Positions 45,881 to 55,037 of a stretch of DNA of 64,000 nucleotides are shown here, in pieces. The stretch lies in NCBI RefSeq assembly GCF_000165485.1, contig NC_014623.1:186001-250000 (forward strand), read 5' to 3'. The stretch is from Stigmatella aurantiaca DW4/3-1 (GTDB lineage Bacteria; Myxococcota; Myxococcia; Myxococcales; Myxococcaceae). Each line of letters begins with the position of its first letter. The first letter of the stretch is position 1. The position numbers and the translations under genes were made by a program. The notes below the pieces were generated by a model. It saw nothing but the letters and a program-made list of their open reading frames with translations. It did no database searches and was not told where the DNA came from.

Positions 45881-46559
45881 ATCCCTGGGTGGGGTGTTGC
45901 TCTCCGCGAGCTGTGCGCTCATCGCTTGCCAGACGTCCCCCTCCTCTCCCGAGGAGGACGCGGGGACTCCGCCCGCCGATGCCGGGGTACCCGATGCGGG
46001 TCTTCTCCCGGATGCAGGGCTGGCGCGCTCCTCGCGCAACAATTTGCGCTTCAAGGGCCCCGAGCGTCTGTCCGCCGACTTCGCTGCGGCGCTCGCGTTG
46101 CCGGAGGAGCAGGTGTGCAACGAGCTGGGCCGCTATCCCTGCACCGCCCAGGTGCACCGCGTGACCTTGGGCGGCGTGGACCCTTACAACAATGAGCTCT
46201 ACGAGCCTTTGCCTGCCACTGGTGTCACCTCGCCCCTCGCGGTCGATCGGGTGGCGCTCGCGGCTTGTACGCAGCGGGTCACGATCGATCTCACCACGCC
46301 CTCGTCCGGCGTCCTCTTTGGACACATCCCGCTCGATGCCCAGGGCCGCCTGGTGGATCGGACAGGAACGCCAGTGAAGGAGGCCCTCACGGCGCTCTAC
46401 CAGCGTGTGCTCCTGAGAGACCCCACGGCGGCCGAAGTGGAGGCATTCTTCCAGTTGGCTTCCGATATCGAGACGTCGAGCAGCGTTCAGCCCGGCCGCG
46501 ACTGGATGAAAGCCGCCTGCTTCGCCGTCCTGTCCTCCGCCGAATCCGTCTTCTTCTGA
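45870..46559 (+). CDS. lipoprotein, second gene of the CxxCH/DUF1501 operon
   Basis: The 229-aa product starts at GTG, overlapping the preceding gene by 11 bases. The signal ends at lipobox ALIAC, followed by a Pro/Ala/Asp-rich linker (PADAGVPDAGLLPDAG). The folded part contains LYQRVLLRDPTAAEVEAFF, a segment like those of DUF1592-type proteins that count helical turns. It is probably a partner of the other two products. Confidence 0.75.
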   Translation: MRLESLGGVLLSASCALIACQTSPSSPEEDAGTPPADAGVPDAGLLPDAGLARSSRNNLRFKGPERLSADFAAALALPEEQVCNELGRYPCTAQVHRVTLGGVDPYNNELYEPLPATGVTSPLAVDRVALAACTQRVTIDLTTPSSGVLFGHIPLDAQGRLVDRTGTPVKEALTALYQRVLLRDPTAAEVEAFFQLASDIETSSSVQPGRDWMKAACFAVLSSAESVFF

Positions 46560-46570
46560 AGGGAAGCGCC

Positions 46571-48124
46571 ATGTCACTTCGCAACAATGGCCGGCTCTCG
46601 CGCCGGGAGATCCTCAAGGCGTTGTCGATGTGCGCGGCGGGTTCCACGGCCCTGGGCCCCTTGCTGACGGGCTGCCGAGGGGCGATCGAGACCCCGGAGG
46701 GGCTGGAGCAGCAGGGGGGCGTCCGCCGGGCCCGGCTCGATGGAAAGCCCCGCTTCCTCATCGTGGTGGGCGCCGCGGGGGGGGCGTCGATCATCGACAG
46801 CCTGCTGGCGGTGCGCGCCTCCGAGGCGGGGGCCAACGCCTCGCGGCTCAACACCTTCGCCGACGCGCAGGTGCAGAGCGTCCCGGGCTCGCCGTTCCGC
46901 GCGGTGAAGGTGCAGAGCCCCAAGCTGGGCACGCTCCCCGTCCCAGTGGATGTGGACCAACTGCCCTTCGTGAAGAGGCACAAGGACGCGATGCTGGTGG
47001 CCACCACGGTGGGCACGTCGGTGAACCACACCCTCGCGCAGAAGCGGAGCCTCACGGGCAATGCCGCGTGGCGCGGCCGGACCTTGCAGGAGTGTGTGGC
47101 CCTTCAGTACGGCGCGGGCTTTCCCATTCCCAACGTCAACATGGGGGTGGGAGGTTACGCGGAGCGAGGCACCGACGACTCGTTGCCCACGCACTGCTTT
47201 GGCGAGGCGGTGACCCACCCTTCGCTCTGGCCGCTGGGGCTCGATGGCATCAAGGGGCTCAAGGACGTGCCCCCGCGCGACGCCGTGGAGATGGCCCGGC
47301 GGACGCGCAATCTGCTCGATGAAAGGTCGGTCTTCGGGCAGACGTTCGAGAACGCCGCGGCGCTCCAGCGGTGGAACGAGCAGCGCATCGTGGGCCAGCC
47401 CGCGCTGGAGGTGCAGGATCTGATCACCCGGCTCAACGTGCTGCCGAACATGCCCCCGCAGCTGCCGCTCACGGAGTATGGCCTGTCGAGTTCCCCGGAC
47501 GCGGCGCGGGTGCGCTCGGCCTTCCCGGAGTACTTCACGGATCCCGTCCAGGGACAGGCGGCGCTGGCGTTCCTGCTGCTCAAGTACCGGGTGTCGGTGA
47601 CGGTGACGCTGGGGCCCTCGTTCAACGTGGTGGTGGGGGGCAAGAACGGCATTGCCAGCCCCCCGTTGGCCTTTGACTTCAGCCACAACGATCACCGCAG
47701 CGGCCAGGCGTTCATGTGGGCCCGGGTGATGACGGTCGTGGACAAGCTCATCGGTCTGCTCAAGGCGGAGCCCTTCGACACGGCCACGGGCGAGAGCTTG
47801 TGGGACCGCACGTTGATCTACGTGGCCACGGACTTCGGGCGCACGCGCCCCCGGCCCGCCGATGCCACGGCGTTCGGCACTGGGCATGACCTCAACAACG
47901 GCGTGGTGATGCTCTCGCCGATGCTCAAGGGCAACACCGTGCTGGGCGGGGTGGATCCGCTCACCACCCTGACCTATGGCTTCGATCCGCGCACGGGAAC
48001 CCCTCAGACGGGCAAGGTGTCATCGAATGAACCCGATATCTTCTCAGGTGTCCTGACGGCCCTGGGCGTGGATACCTCCGGCAGCGGTCTCCCTGATGCG
48101 AGCGCTTTCGCGCGCACAGTGTGA
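46571..48124 (+). CDS. DUF1501-family Tat-exported protein
   Basis: The 517-aa product starts at ATG 46571, 11 bases after the preceding stop. SRREILKALSMCAAG is a twin-arginine signal, with a lipobox-like TGC later. FLIVVGAAGGASIIDSLLA, FDFSHNDHRSGQ and YVATDFGRTRPRP fit the alkaline-phosphatase/sulfatase-like DUF1501 fold. Members occur with DUF1592/DUF1588 cytochrome-like proteins. The enzymatic role is not known. Confidence 0.82.
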   Translation: MSLRNNGRLSRREILKALSMCAAGSTALGPLLTGCRGAIETPEGLEQQGGVRRARLDGKPRFLIVVGAAGGASIIDSLLAVRASEAGANASRLNTFADAQVQSVPGSPFRAVKVQSPKLGTLPVPVDVDQLPFVKRHKDAMLVATTVGTSVNHTLAQKRSLTGNAAWRGRTLQECVALQYGAGFPIPNVNMGVGGYAERGTDDSLPTHCFGEAVTHPSLWPLGLDGIKGLKDVPPRDAVEMARRTRNLLDERSVFGQTFENAAALQRWNEQRIVGQPALEVQDLITRLNVLPNMPPQLPLTEYGLSSSPDAARVRSAFPEYFTDPVQGQAALAFLLLKYRVSVTVTLGPSFNVVVGGKNGIASPPLAFDFSHNDHRSGQAFMWARVMTVVDKLIGLLKAEPFDTATGESLWDRTLIYVATDFGRTRPRPADATAFGTGHDLNNGVVMLSPMLKGNTVLGGVDPLTTLTYGFDPRTGTPQTGKVSSNEPDIFSGVLTALGVDTSGSGLPDASAFARTV

Positions 48125-48140
48125 GGGAGAGACCGTTCGC

Positions 48141-49304
48141 TCAGGGAGCGTCAAACCTCTTCGCCGTGGCCAGGAGCGCCACGCACAGCCCCATGCCCGC
48201 GATGAGCGTGAAGGACAGCCTCAGGCTGGAGATGCTGGCCAGCAGGCCCACCACTGGTGGGCCCACCAGGAAGCCCAGGAAGCCGATCGTGGACACCGCC
48301 GCCAGCGCGATGCCCGCGGGCATCGTCCGTGACCTGCCCGCGGCCCCATACACCAGGGGCACCACCGACGAGACGCCAAAGCCCACCAGCAGAAAGCCGA
48401 TGAGGGCCGTGGGCAACTGCGGAATCCCCACCGCCAGCAAAAGGCCCAAGGCGATCAGGCTGCCGCTGAGCTGGAAGACCCGCGTCAGGCCCAGCTTGAG
48501 CGTGAGCCAGTCCGCGATGAATCGCCCCGTGGCCATCGACGCCATGAACGTGGCGTAGCCCGTGCCCACCCACGCTGGCTCCGCGCGCACCACCTGCTGG
48601 AAGTACACCCCGCTCCAGTCGAACATCGCCCCCTCGCACATCATGCAGCAGAAGGCGATGATCCCCAGCGCGAGCAGGGACTTGTCGGGCATCGCGAAGA
48701 TGCGGCCTCCTCCCTGTGTCCGGGCCTCTTCCTTCAACGTGAACCGCGAGCAGAAGGCCGTGACGGCCCACACGCCCAGCGTGACCCCCAGGAAGTGCTG
48801 GGCGGGCACCACCCCCGCGCCCATCACCACCGTTCCCACCGCCGCCGCGGCAAAGCCCGCCAGGCTCCACATGCCGTGAAAGGACGCCATGATGGAGCGC
48901 TGGTAGAGCACCTCCACCCCCACGCCCTGGGTGTTCACGGCGATGTTCACCATGTTGCCCGCGAACCCGAACACGAAGAGCCCCGCGGCCAACTGCGCCA
49001 GGGAGCGTGCCTGCCCCAGGCTGGTGAGGACAAGGCTGTAGAAGAACAGCGCGCCCACCACCACCCGCGCACTGCCCGCCCGGGCCACCAGCCAGCCCGC
49101 CAGCGGAAGCGACACCATCAGCCCCGCCGGCAACGCCAGCAGCGCGAAGCCCAGGTCCGCTTCAGACAGGCTCAACCGCTGCTGGATGCTCGGGATGCGG
49201 GAGGCCCACGTGGCGAAGCACAGCCCCTGCAAGAAGAAGAGGCTCCCCACCACCTGGCGATAGGTGGTCCGGGGAAGGGGGTTCCGCGTCTGGGCGTGTT
49301 CCAT
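48141..49304 (-). CDS. MFS transporter
   Basis: The 387-aa protein has 12 predicted membrane helices, with a GLMVSLPLAGWLVARAGSAR loop between helices 2 and 3 that fits the major facilitator signature. It resembles the YbjJ-type group. Substrate is unknown. It converges on the DUF1501 gene with 16 bases between the stops. Confidence 0.88.
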   Translation of the reverse strand: MEHAQTRNPLPRTTYRQVVGSLFFLQGLCFATWASRIPSIQQRLSLSEADLGFALLALPAGLMVSLPLAGWLVARAGSARVVVGALFFYSLVLTSLGQARSLAQLAAGLFVFGFAGNMVNIAVNTQGVGVEVLYQRSIMASFHGMWSLAGFAAAAVGTVVMGAGVVPAQHFLGVTLGVWAVTAFCSRFTLKEEARTQGGGRIFAMPDKSLLALGIIAFCCMMCEGAMFDWSGVYFQQVVRAEPAWVGTGYATFMASMATGRFIADWLTLKLGLTRVFQLSGSLIALGLLLAVGIPQLPTALIGFLLVGFGVSSVVPLVYGAAGRSRTMPAGIALAAVSTIGFLGFLVGPPVVGLLASISSLRLSFTLIAGMGLCVALLATAKRFDAP

Positions 49305-49349
49305 CCTCCCCGTGCCGTAACATGGAAGCTTCCTCCCCGCAGGGCGGAA

Positions 49350-49922
49350 TCAGGTCGCGTTCCGGTGACTTCTTGCCTCCGACAGCTTTCGGCTCAGCGC
49401 CGAGGCCGCCAGGAACCCGTGGCTGAATCCCTTGCGGAAGATGTTCTTATAGAACCACCCCGCCACGGGCACGGCGGCAATCATGTCCCCGAAGCTCCAC
49501 ATCTCCTCGTGCGCGTGGATGCGCGGCTGAGGCCTGCCCCCCTTCGCGGGGGCATCGAGGGTGAAGTCGTAGACGAGGATCGTCCGCAGCGGGTAGGTGT
49601 ACAGCCAGCTGAACTGCTTCAGGTTCATCACCCCGTCCACGATGGCGCGGCCCTTCTTCTGGTTCTCCTCCAGCTGGACGTTGAGCTGGTACACCTCGAA
49701 GTCGAACGAGAACATCAGGTGGAAGCCCACTGCGCCGAGCCGGTAGTCCTCGATGCCAGCGCCCCGCTGCCACGGGTCCGTGAAGACGATGTCCTCCGCC
49801 AGGTAGGGAAGCACTTCCTCGTCCAACACGTCCGCGGGAACGCTCGTGTCGTAAAGCACCTCGGTCACCCGGCGGAACCGCTCTTCCAGCCGATGGATGA
49901 GTGCCTGATCCTTTTGGCTCAT
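49350..49922 (-). CDS. NTF2/SnoaL-like protein
   Basis: The 190-aa protein begins with helices (LIHRLEERFRRVTEVLYD), followed by EDIVFTDPWQRGAGIEDYR, a typical opening of NTF2-like folds, then several beta strands ending in the HEEMWSFGDM segment. No signal peptide is present. It may bind a small ligand or catalyse an isomerisation; no pocket residues were identified. It is separated from the MFS gene by 45 bases and could share a transcript with it. Confidence 0.65.
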   Translation of the reverse strand: MSQKDQALIHRLEERFRRVTEVLYDTSVPADVLDEEVLPYLAEDIVFTDPWQRGAGIEDYRLGAVGFHLMFSFDFEVYQLNVQLEENQKKGRAIVDGVMNLKQFSWLYTYPLRTILVYDFTLDAPAKGGRPQPRIHAHEEMWSFGDMIAAVPVAGWFYKNIFRKGFSHGFLAASALSRKLSEARSHRNAT

Positions 49923-50034
49923 TGGCTTTTCCCCCTGACAGCGTGCGTTCGTTAACGGCCCAACTTGTTCACGGTGCTCCCCGGAGGCAAGCCAGCCCCC
50001 GGCGCGGCGTCTGGATGGACCCCCGGCGGGGGAA

Positions 50035-50667
50035 TCATCCCTCGGCGTGGACGGCCGTGTCCTGGGCGGCGGCGGACGCGGTTTGTTGCTCCAGCGCGCG
50101 GAGGAGCCCCTCGAAGAGCCGCTCCTCGATGGGCTTGAGCGCCGAGAAGTCCGCGACGCCCACCTCGGCCAGCCGCCGCAGGCAGGTCTCCTCGATGTCG
50201 AGCCGGTGAGACTGTTCCTCGGTGACCACTTTGCCCAGCTCGGCGCGCACCGCCGGGTGGCGCGTGGCGGCCTTGTAGAGCGGGTAGAGGAGCATCGCCC
50301 GCTGCTCCACCAACGTCGTGGTGAGCAAGTAGTTCAGGTGCACGTCCTCTCGCCCCAGCGTCCGCGCCGTCCAGGCGGCCAGCTCGCGGTCCAGCGTCTG
50401 GAACCAGGCCGCCGCCTCCTGGGCGCAGAGGTACTCGGAGGGCTCGGCGCCGGCCACTTCACACGCCAGGCGCTTGAAGGCCAGCGCATGCCGCGTCTCG
50501 TCCGCCAGGTGGCCGAGCACCTCCAACGAGGGGTGCCGGTCCGCCACCGTGCGGCTGATCTTCCGGACCCCGATGAACTCCAGCAGGGACAGGGTGTTGA
50601 GCCAGCGGGCCTCGAGCGTGGGCTCGGAGGCGATTCGCTTGAGGACGGTCTGAATTCGTTCGCGCAT
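50035..50667 (-). CDS. ferritin-like diiron protein
   Basis: The 210-aa all-helical protein carries the ferritin-like metal pattern: Glu in LLEFIG, ADETRHA, LVEQRAML and TEEQSHR, giving two E-x-x-H-type pairs. Members store iron, detoxify peroxide or oxidise substrates. The gene ends the strand after the large HEAT gene with only 28 bases between them and is probably co-transcribed. Confidence 0.78.
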   Translation of the reverse strand: MRERIQTVLKRIASEPTLEARWLNTLSLLEFIGVRKISRTVADRHPSLEVLGHLADETRHALAFKRLACEVAGAEPSEYLCAQEAAAWFQTLDRELAAWTARTLGREDVHLNYLLTTTLVEQRAMLLYPLYKAATRHPAVRAELGKVVTEEQSHRLDIEETCLRRLAEVGVADFSALKPIEERLFEGLLRALEQQTASAAAQDTAVHAEG

Positions 50668-50695
50668 GCCGAGCGGCTCTCTAGCCGGGAGCGGC

Positions 50696-53425
50696 CTACA
50701 AGGAAAGGCTCGGGTGGGCCGCGCGCAGCCGCACCAGCGACGCCAGGCAGCTTTGCCACTCCCCCTTGGCCAGCGAGCCGGTGAACTCGCTCAGTACGGG
50801 GGCCACGAGCCGGGCGAAGGCCGCGTCCTCCAGCCCCAAATCCCGCATCAGCTCGATGACGCGGCGCTTGGCGGTGCTCGCCGACAGGCGCCGGGCCACG
50901 AGCCCCTCGCGGCCCTCCTTGGAGCGCCCCGGGGGCAGTCCGAAGAGCATGCGGCGCAGGAAGTTGCGCAGGGCCTCCACGTGGGCGAACCGCTCGGGGG
51001 TGGGGGCTGGCGAGGCCTGGGCGGCGCCCGCGGGCTTCCACCCCTCGGGCAGGTGCGCGGGGCGGTGCTTCTCCCAGAGCAGCCGCGCGGCGAACAGGCC
51101 CACCTCGCGGTCCGCGCTCTCCATCAGCCACGCCAGCCGCTCGGCCCCGCCCAGCCGCGCGTAGTGCCGGCGGATGAGCTCCATGGCCACCTCGCGCGTG
51201 CTCTGCCGGGTGCTCTCCGTGAGGGTGAACACCTTCACCGGGTCCAGCTCCTCGGGCGTGAGCGTGGCGCGCTCGTCGGCACCGGCCTCCCCGGCGTTCA
51301 GCAGCGCGTCGTAGGCCAGAGCCCGCACCTCCTTCGCGTCCGCCTCGGCCAACTCGTACACGCGGGGCAGGGCTCCCCAGGCGCGCAGCTCCACCCGCGC
51401 CAGGGCCAGGGCGAAGCGCCGCACGTCATCGCGCGTGTCGAAGAAGGCGGGCCACAGCCGCGCGGCGGTATACGCCTTGCGCGGGGCGCGGGGCTTGAGC
51501 CCGTAGGAGGTGGACTCGGGCTGCTCGGGGCCGATGACGGGGTGGTGGCAGCGCAGGTACGTCTGGGCGAACTGGCGCACGGGCGCCGGCTGCTTGGGGC
51601 CCAGGGCCAGCTCGAACAGGCGCTCCAGGCCGGCGGCCGCGTCCCCGGACTCGCTGAAGTCCCCTGGCTCCACGGACTCCAGCAGGTAGCGGTGGGCGAA
51701 GGCATGCAGCGCCGGGTCCGCGCGCCGCGCCAGGGCCAGCAGCCAGGGCACGGTGAGCTGCCGCGGGCTGAACAGCTTGCGGTTGCCCAACAGGGCCAGC
51801 GCCACCTCGCGGGAACGGCCGTGGAACACCATCCCCTTCACCTGTTCCACGTCCAGCCCCGGCAGCGCCTCGGCGCGGGTGAGCCACTTCGTCACCGAGG
51901 GGCCCAGGCGCGGGTGAATGGCGTGCTCCAGCAGCCAGGCCGGGCCGATGGCCTCGGGCGAGTAGGTGCCCAGCGCCTTGAGGGCGAACTGCTCCACCGG
52001 GGCACTCGCCGAGGAGCGCATCCTCGCCAGACGCGGGTCGGTGAGCAGGTCCTTATATAAGGATGCGGGCAGCTCCCGGGCGGCATACCGGGAGCCCACG
52101 TAGCCCTTCACCCACTTGAACGGCTCGGGGCCCCCGAGGAACAGGTCGATGAGGAAGCGGTGGGAGAGCTCGGCCCGGTCAAAGGCCTGCTCCAGCGTCC
52201 GGGCGGCGAACGTGTTGGTGGCACCGTAGCCGAGCAGCCGCCCGAGCAGGTCCACGCCCAGCTCGCGCGGGGCCCGCTTCTCCAACACGGCCACGGCGAA
52301 GGCCACGGTGTCCGGCGGGGCGTGGGCGATCAGCGTCTCCAGCCGCTCGGCGCTCAGGTCCTGCGCGTGCGCCCGGGCGTACTCGATGGCGTAGGCGCGG
52401 GCCTTGGCGCTGGGGGACTCGAGCAGCGCGAGCACCGCCTCGTGGAGCCCAAGCGCGCGCAGCTTGCCCTGGTGGTACTCGGGCGAGCCTTGCAGGGTCT
52501 CCACGAGGAACTCATGGGCGCTGCCGAGGGGCCGGCGCGCGAGCCGATCCAGCCACGCGGGCGTCACCTGGCCGCGCAACACCTCGGGGAAGTCCTGGCG
52601 CAGGCCCTGGATGGCGAAGCGCGCGGGCGGATCCGACAGACAGGTGTCCAGCAGGCGCATGAGCGCATCCGGCGAGCGCTTCCACGCATCCGGGAACGCG
52701 CGGTGCTTCACCAGGTCCGAGGGCAGGCCGATGGAGAAGCCCTGGGCGTTGTACTTGCCGGTGCCGTGGGCCCACAGGTGCATGGACACCCACGTGCCCT
52801 GCCAGTGGGTGTCGGGCGCGTAGTGGCGCAGGACCTCGGCGGCGAACTGGGGGAAGAGCTCCGGCACGGCGGCGCCCAGCTGCCGCAGGTAGCGCCAGGC
52901 CCGGCGGCGCAGGTAGGTGAGGGTGCCGAGCGAGACTTCCCGGGAGCGCGAGGTGTGGCGCTCCACGTCGAAGCGCCAGGCCAGCACGCCGAACAGCTCC
53001 GCGTCGTGGCGCTGCTCGGCGAGCTTGTAGATGCGCTTGAGGCCGCCCCAGAGGCCAAAGCGCAGGTCCGCCGTACGGGCCAGCTCCAGGAGCACCGCGC
53101 GGCTGGCGTCGGTGTTGCGCGTGTAGAGCCCCACGAGCAGATCCGCCAGGGCGAAGCGCGCGGGCAGCGGCACATCCTGCTGGGCGAGGAAGCGCTGCCA
53201 GGCCTCGCGCGAGCCGGCGCTCCGGGCCTCGGCGTCGTGCCGGGACTGCGCCTGGGCCAGCAGGTGCTTCAGCCCCTGGAAGTCCAGGGAGCCCTGCGGC
53301 AGGGGCGTGGAGGGCGGCGGCTCGGGCTGGGCCAGGAAGGCAATGACAGACTCGATCAAGTCCGGCGCTTCCGCGCGGGCCATGCGTTGGAGATCTGCTT
53401 CGCTCAGGGCGTCGCTGGAGGCCAT
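50696..53425 (-). CDS. large HEAT-repeat protein, WGR/MolR-like
   Basis: The 909-aa cytoplasmic protein consists of helical repeats throughout. LGTLTYLRRRAWRYLRQLG and the later DPARLFDL-like helices resemble the C-terminal region of WGR-domain/MolR proteins, which occur near MoxR ATPases; no WGR domain is present here. The C-terminal part has TREVAMELIRRHYARL and repeated L-W-E-K helices. It may be a scaffold. It is not obviously related in sequence to the WD40/HEAT retron protein but shares the repeat type. It is followed by the ferritin-like gene. Confidence 0.68.
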   Translation of the reverse strand: MASSDALSEADLQRMARAEAPDLIESVIAFLAQPEPPPSTPLPQGSLDFQGLKHLLAQAQSRHDAEARSAGSREAWQRFLAQQDVPLPARFALADLLVGLYTRNTDASRAVLLELARTADLRFGLWGGLKRIYKLAEQRHDAELFGVLAWRFDVERHTSRSREVSLGTLTYLRRRAWRYLRQLGAAVPELFPQFAAEVLRHYAPDTHWQGTWVSMHLWAHGTGKYNAQGFSIGLPSDLVKHRAFPDAWKRSPDALMRLLDTCLSDPPARFAIQGLRQDFPEVLRGQVTPAWLDRLARRPLGSAHEFLVETLQGSPEYHQGKLRALGLHEAVLALLESPSAKARAYAIEYARAHAQDLSAERLETLIAHAPPDTVAFAVAVLEKRAPRELGVDLLGRLLGYGATNTFAARTLEQAFDRAELSHRFLIDLFLGGPEPFKWVKGYVGSRYAARELPASLYKDLLTDPRLARMRSSASAPVEQFALKALGTYSPEAIGPAWLLEHAIHPRLGPSVTKWLTRAEALPGLDVEQVKGMVFHGRSREVALALLGNRKLFSPRQLTVPWLLALARRADPALHAFAHRYLLESVEPGDFSESGDAAAGLERLFELALGPKQPAPVRQFAQTYLRCHHPVIGPEQPESTSYGLKPRAPRKAYTAARLWPAFFDTRDDVRRFALALARVELRAWGALPRVYELAEADAKEVRALAYDALLNAGEAGADERATLTPEELDPVKVFTLTESTRQSTREVAMELIRRHYARLGGAERLAWLMESADREVGLFAARLLWEKHRPAHLPEGWKPAGAAQASPAPTPERFAHVEALRNFLRRMLFGLPPGRSKEGREGLVARRLSASTAKRRVIELMRDLGLEDAAFARLVAPVLSEFTGSLAKGEWQSCLASLVRLRAAHPSLSL

Positions 53426-53834
53426 GGCGCGGATCTAACACAGCCCCCTGGGGGGGGCCGATGCGCGTTTGGTCACCTGCGTGCGCGACAATTGTCAGTC
53501 CCCGCCCCAGCCGGGGGCCTAACCCGCTGATTTCGCGCTCTCGCAGGAGTTCCAGGGGACGTGGCATGGCGGGTGCTAACTGCCTCACCTGAAGTCCATG
53601 ACAAGGCAGAGGGCCTGTCCGCGGCGAGGCGGCGGGGCTCTTCTGGGTGAAAACGCGCGGGCCAGGGGCGGGAAAACGGGAGCCCCCTCCTGGCCCGTGC
53701 GTGCTCGGAGGGAGACCGCTGCTGACTTTGACCTGATTTAGGTCAAACTTGTTTCTTGTCAGTCGGAAGTTTGCGTCGTTAGCATCGACTTCAAGCTTGC
53801 CTTGAGGCCGGTCGTGCGACGGCGGAGAACGACA
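53426..53834. other. intergenic control region of the sugar operon
   Basis: The 409 bases between the divergent HEAT and ROK genes hold no convincing gene. The notable elements are the palindrome at 53727-53747 and a possible promoter, TTGTCA (53756-53761) and TAGCAT (53780-53785), 18 bases apart. Confidence 0.45.
53727..53747. promoter_or_regulatory. palindromic operator candidate for the ROK regulator
   Basis: TTTGACCT (53727-53734) and AGGTCAAA (53740-53747) form perfect arms around GATTT. It lies directly upstream of a possible sigma-70 promoter and ~88 bases before the ROK start. AT-rich palindromes of this size are typical of ROK regulators. Confidence 0.55.
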
Positions 53835-55037
53835 GTGAACCGCTGGAGCGGTCTTTCCCCGGGAGAACTCGCGCTGCTGGACACGGTGTTCTGGTCCGCC
53901 GGCTTGTCGCGCGATGCGCTCGCCCAACGCTCCGCGTTCTCCAAGACGCGCTCGAACGCGGCCGTGGCCGGGTTGCTCGAGCGGGGGTTGCTGGAGGAGG
54001 TCGGCTTGCAGGCCTCGTCAGGAGGCCGGAGGCCCGAGACGCTGCGGCTCCACCGGGGCCTGGGCGTGCTGGTGGCGGCGGACCTGGGGGCCACGGGGCT
54101 GCGCGTGGGGGTGCTGACGCCGGATCTCCAGGTGCTGGCGCGGCATGTGGAGTCCGCGGATGTGCGCAAGGGGCCCGAGCTGGTCCTGTCGCGCGTCCGG
54201 GCCCTGATCGGGCAATTGCTGGCGCAGGCGGGCCTCACGGCACGCGACGTCATTGGCATCGGCATGGGGGTGCCGGGGCCGGTCAACTTCGAGAGCGGCC
54301 AGCTCGTCAACCCGCCGCTGATGCCCGAGTGGGACAGCTTTTCGATCCGCGACGACATGAGACAGGGCTTCGACGCGCCGGTGTTCGTGGACAACGACGT
54401 GAACATCATGGCGCTCGGCGAGCTGTGGCGGATGCAGCGCACCCTGCCGAACTTCCTGGTCATCAAGGTCGGCACGGGCATCGGCTGCGGCATCGTCTGC
54501 CACGGCCAGGTGTACCGGGGCGCCACGGGCTCGGCGGGGGACGTGGGCCATATCTGCGTGGATCCGGCGGGCCCCCGCTGCCACTGCGGAAACCTGGGCT
54601 GTGTGGAGGCGATGGCGGCGGGGCCGGCGATTGCCCGCATGGCGCGCGCGGCGGTGGAGGCGGGCGAGAGCGTGTTGCTCGCGGAGACGCTGACGGCCAC
54701 GGGCACCATCCTGCCCGAGGACGTGGCCCGGGCGGTGCGCGCGGGGGACACGGCGGCGAACGCCATCGTGCAGCGCGCGGGCAGCCTGATTGGGCAGATG
54801 CTCGCGTCGGTGGTGAACTTCTTCAACCCGTCGCACGTGTTCTTCGGCGGCTCGATGATGCGCATCGGCCCGCTGTTTCTCGCCTCGCTGCGCCAGAGCA
54901 TCTACCAGCGCTCGCTCGCGCTCTCCACGCGCCAGCTGGAGATCCAGGTGACGCCATTGGGCGAGCAGGCGGGGCTCATCGGCGCCGCGGTGCTGGCCAT
55001 GCAGGAGACCCTGCGGATGAACGGAGCCGTGCGATGA
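53835..55037 (+). CDS. ROK-family transcriptional regulator
   Basis: The product is 400 aa from GTG 53835, which has GGAG upstream; the TTG at 53802 would add 11 basic residues. Residues ~1-65 form a winged helix (LSRDALAQRSAFSKTRSNAAVAGLL). The sugar-kinase-like ROK domain follows, with VAADLGATGLRVG, the GIGMGVPGPV signature, and a Cys-rich zinc motif CHCGNLGCVE. It should repress the operon and release it on binding the substrate sugar. It starts the operon, with a 4-base overlap to the ATPase gene. Confidence 0.9.
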   Translation: MNRWSGLSPGELALLDTVFWSAGLSRDALAQRSAFSKTRSNAAVAGLLERGLLEEVGLQASSGGRRPETLRLHRGLGVLVAADLGATGLRVGVLTPDLQVLARHVESADVRKGPELVLSRVRALIGQLLAQAGLTARDVIGIGMGVPGPVNFESGQLVNPPLMPEWDSFSIRDDMRQGFDAPVFVDNDVNIMALGELWRMQRTLPNFLVIKVGTGIGCGIVCHGQVYRGATGSAGDVGHICVDPAGPRCHCGNLGCVEAMAAGPAIARMARAAVEAGESVLLAETLTATGTILPEDVARAVRAGDTAANAIVQRAGSLIGQMLASVVNFFNPSHVFFGGSMMRIGPLFLASLRQSIYQRSLALSTRQLEIQVTPLGEQAGLIGAAVLAMQETLRMNGAVR

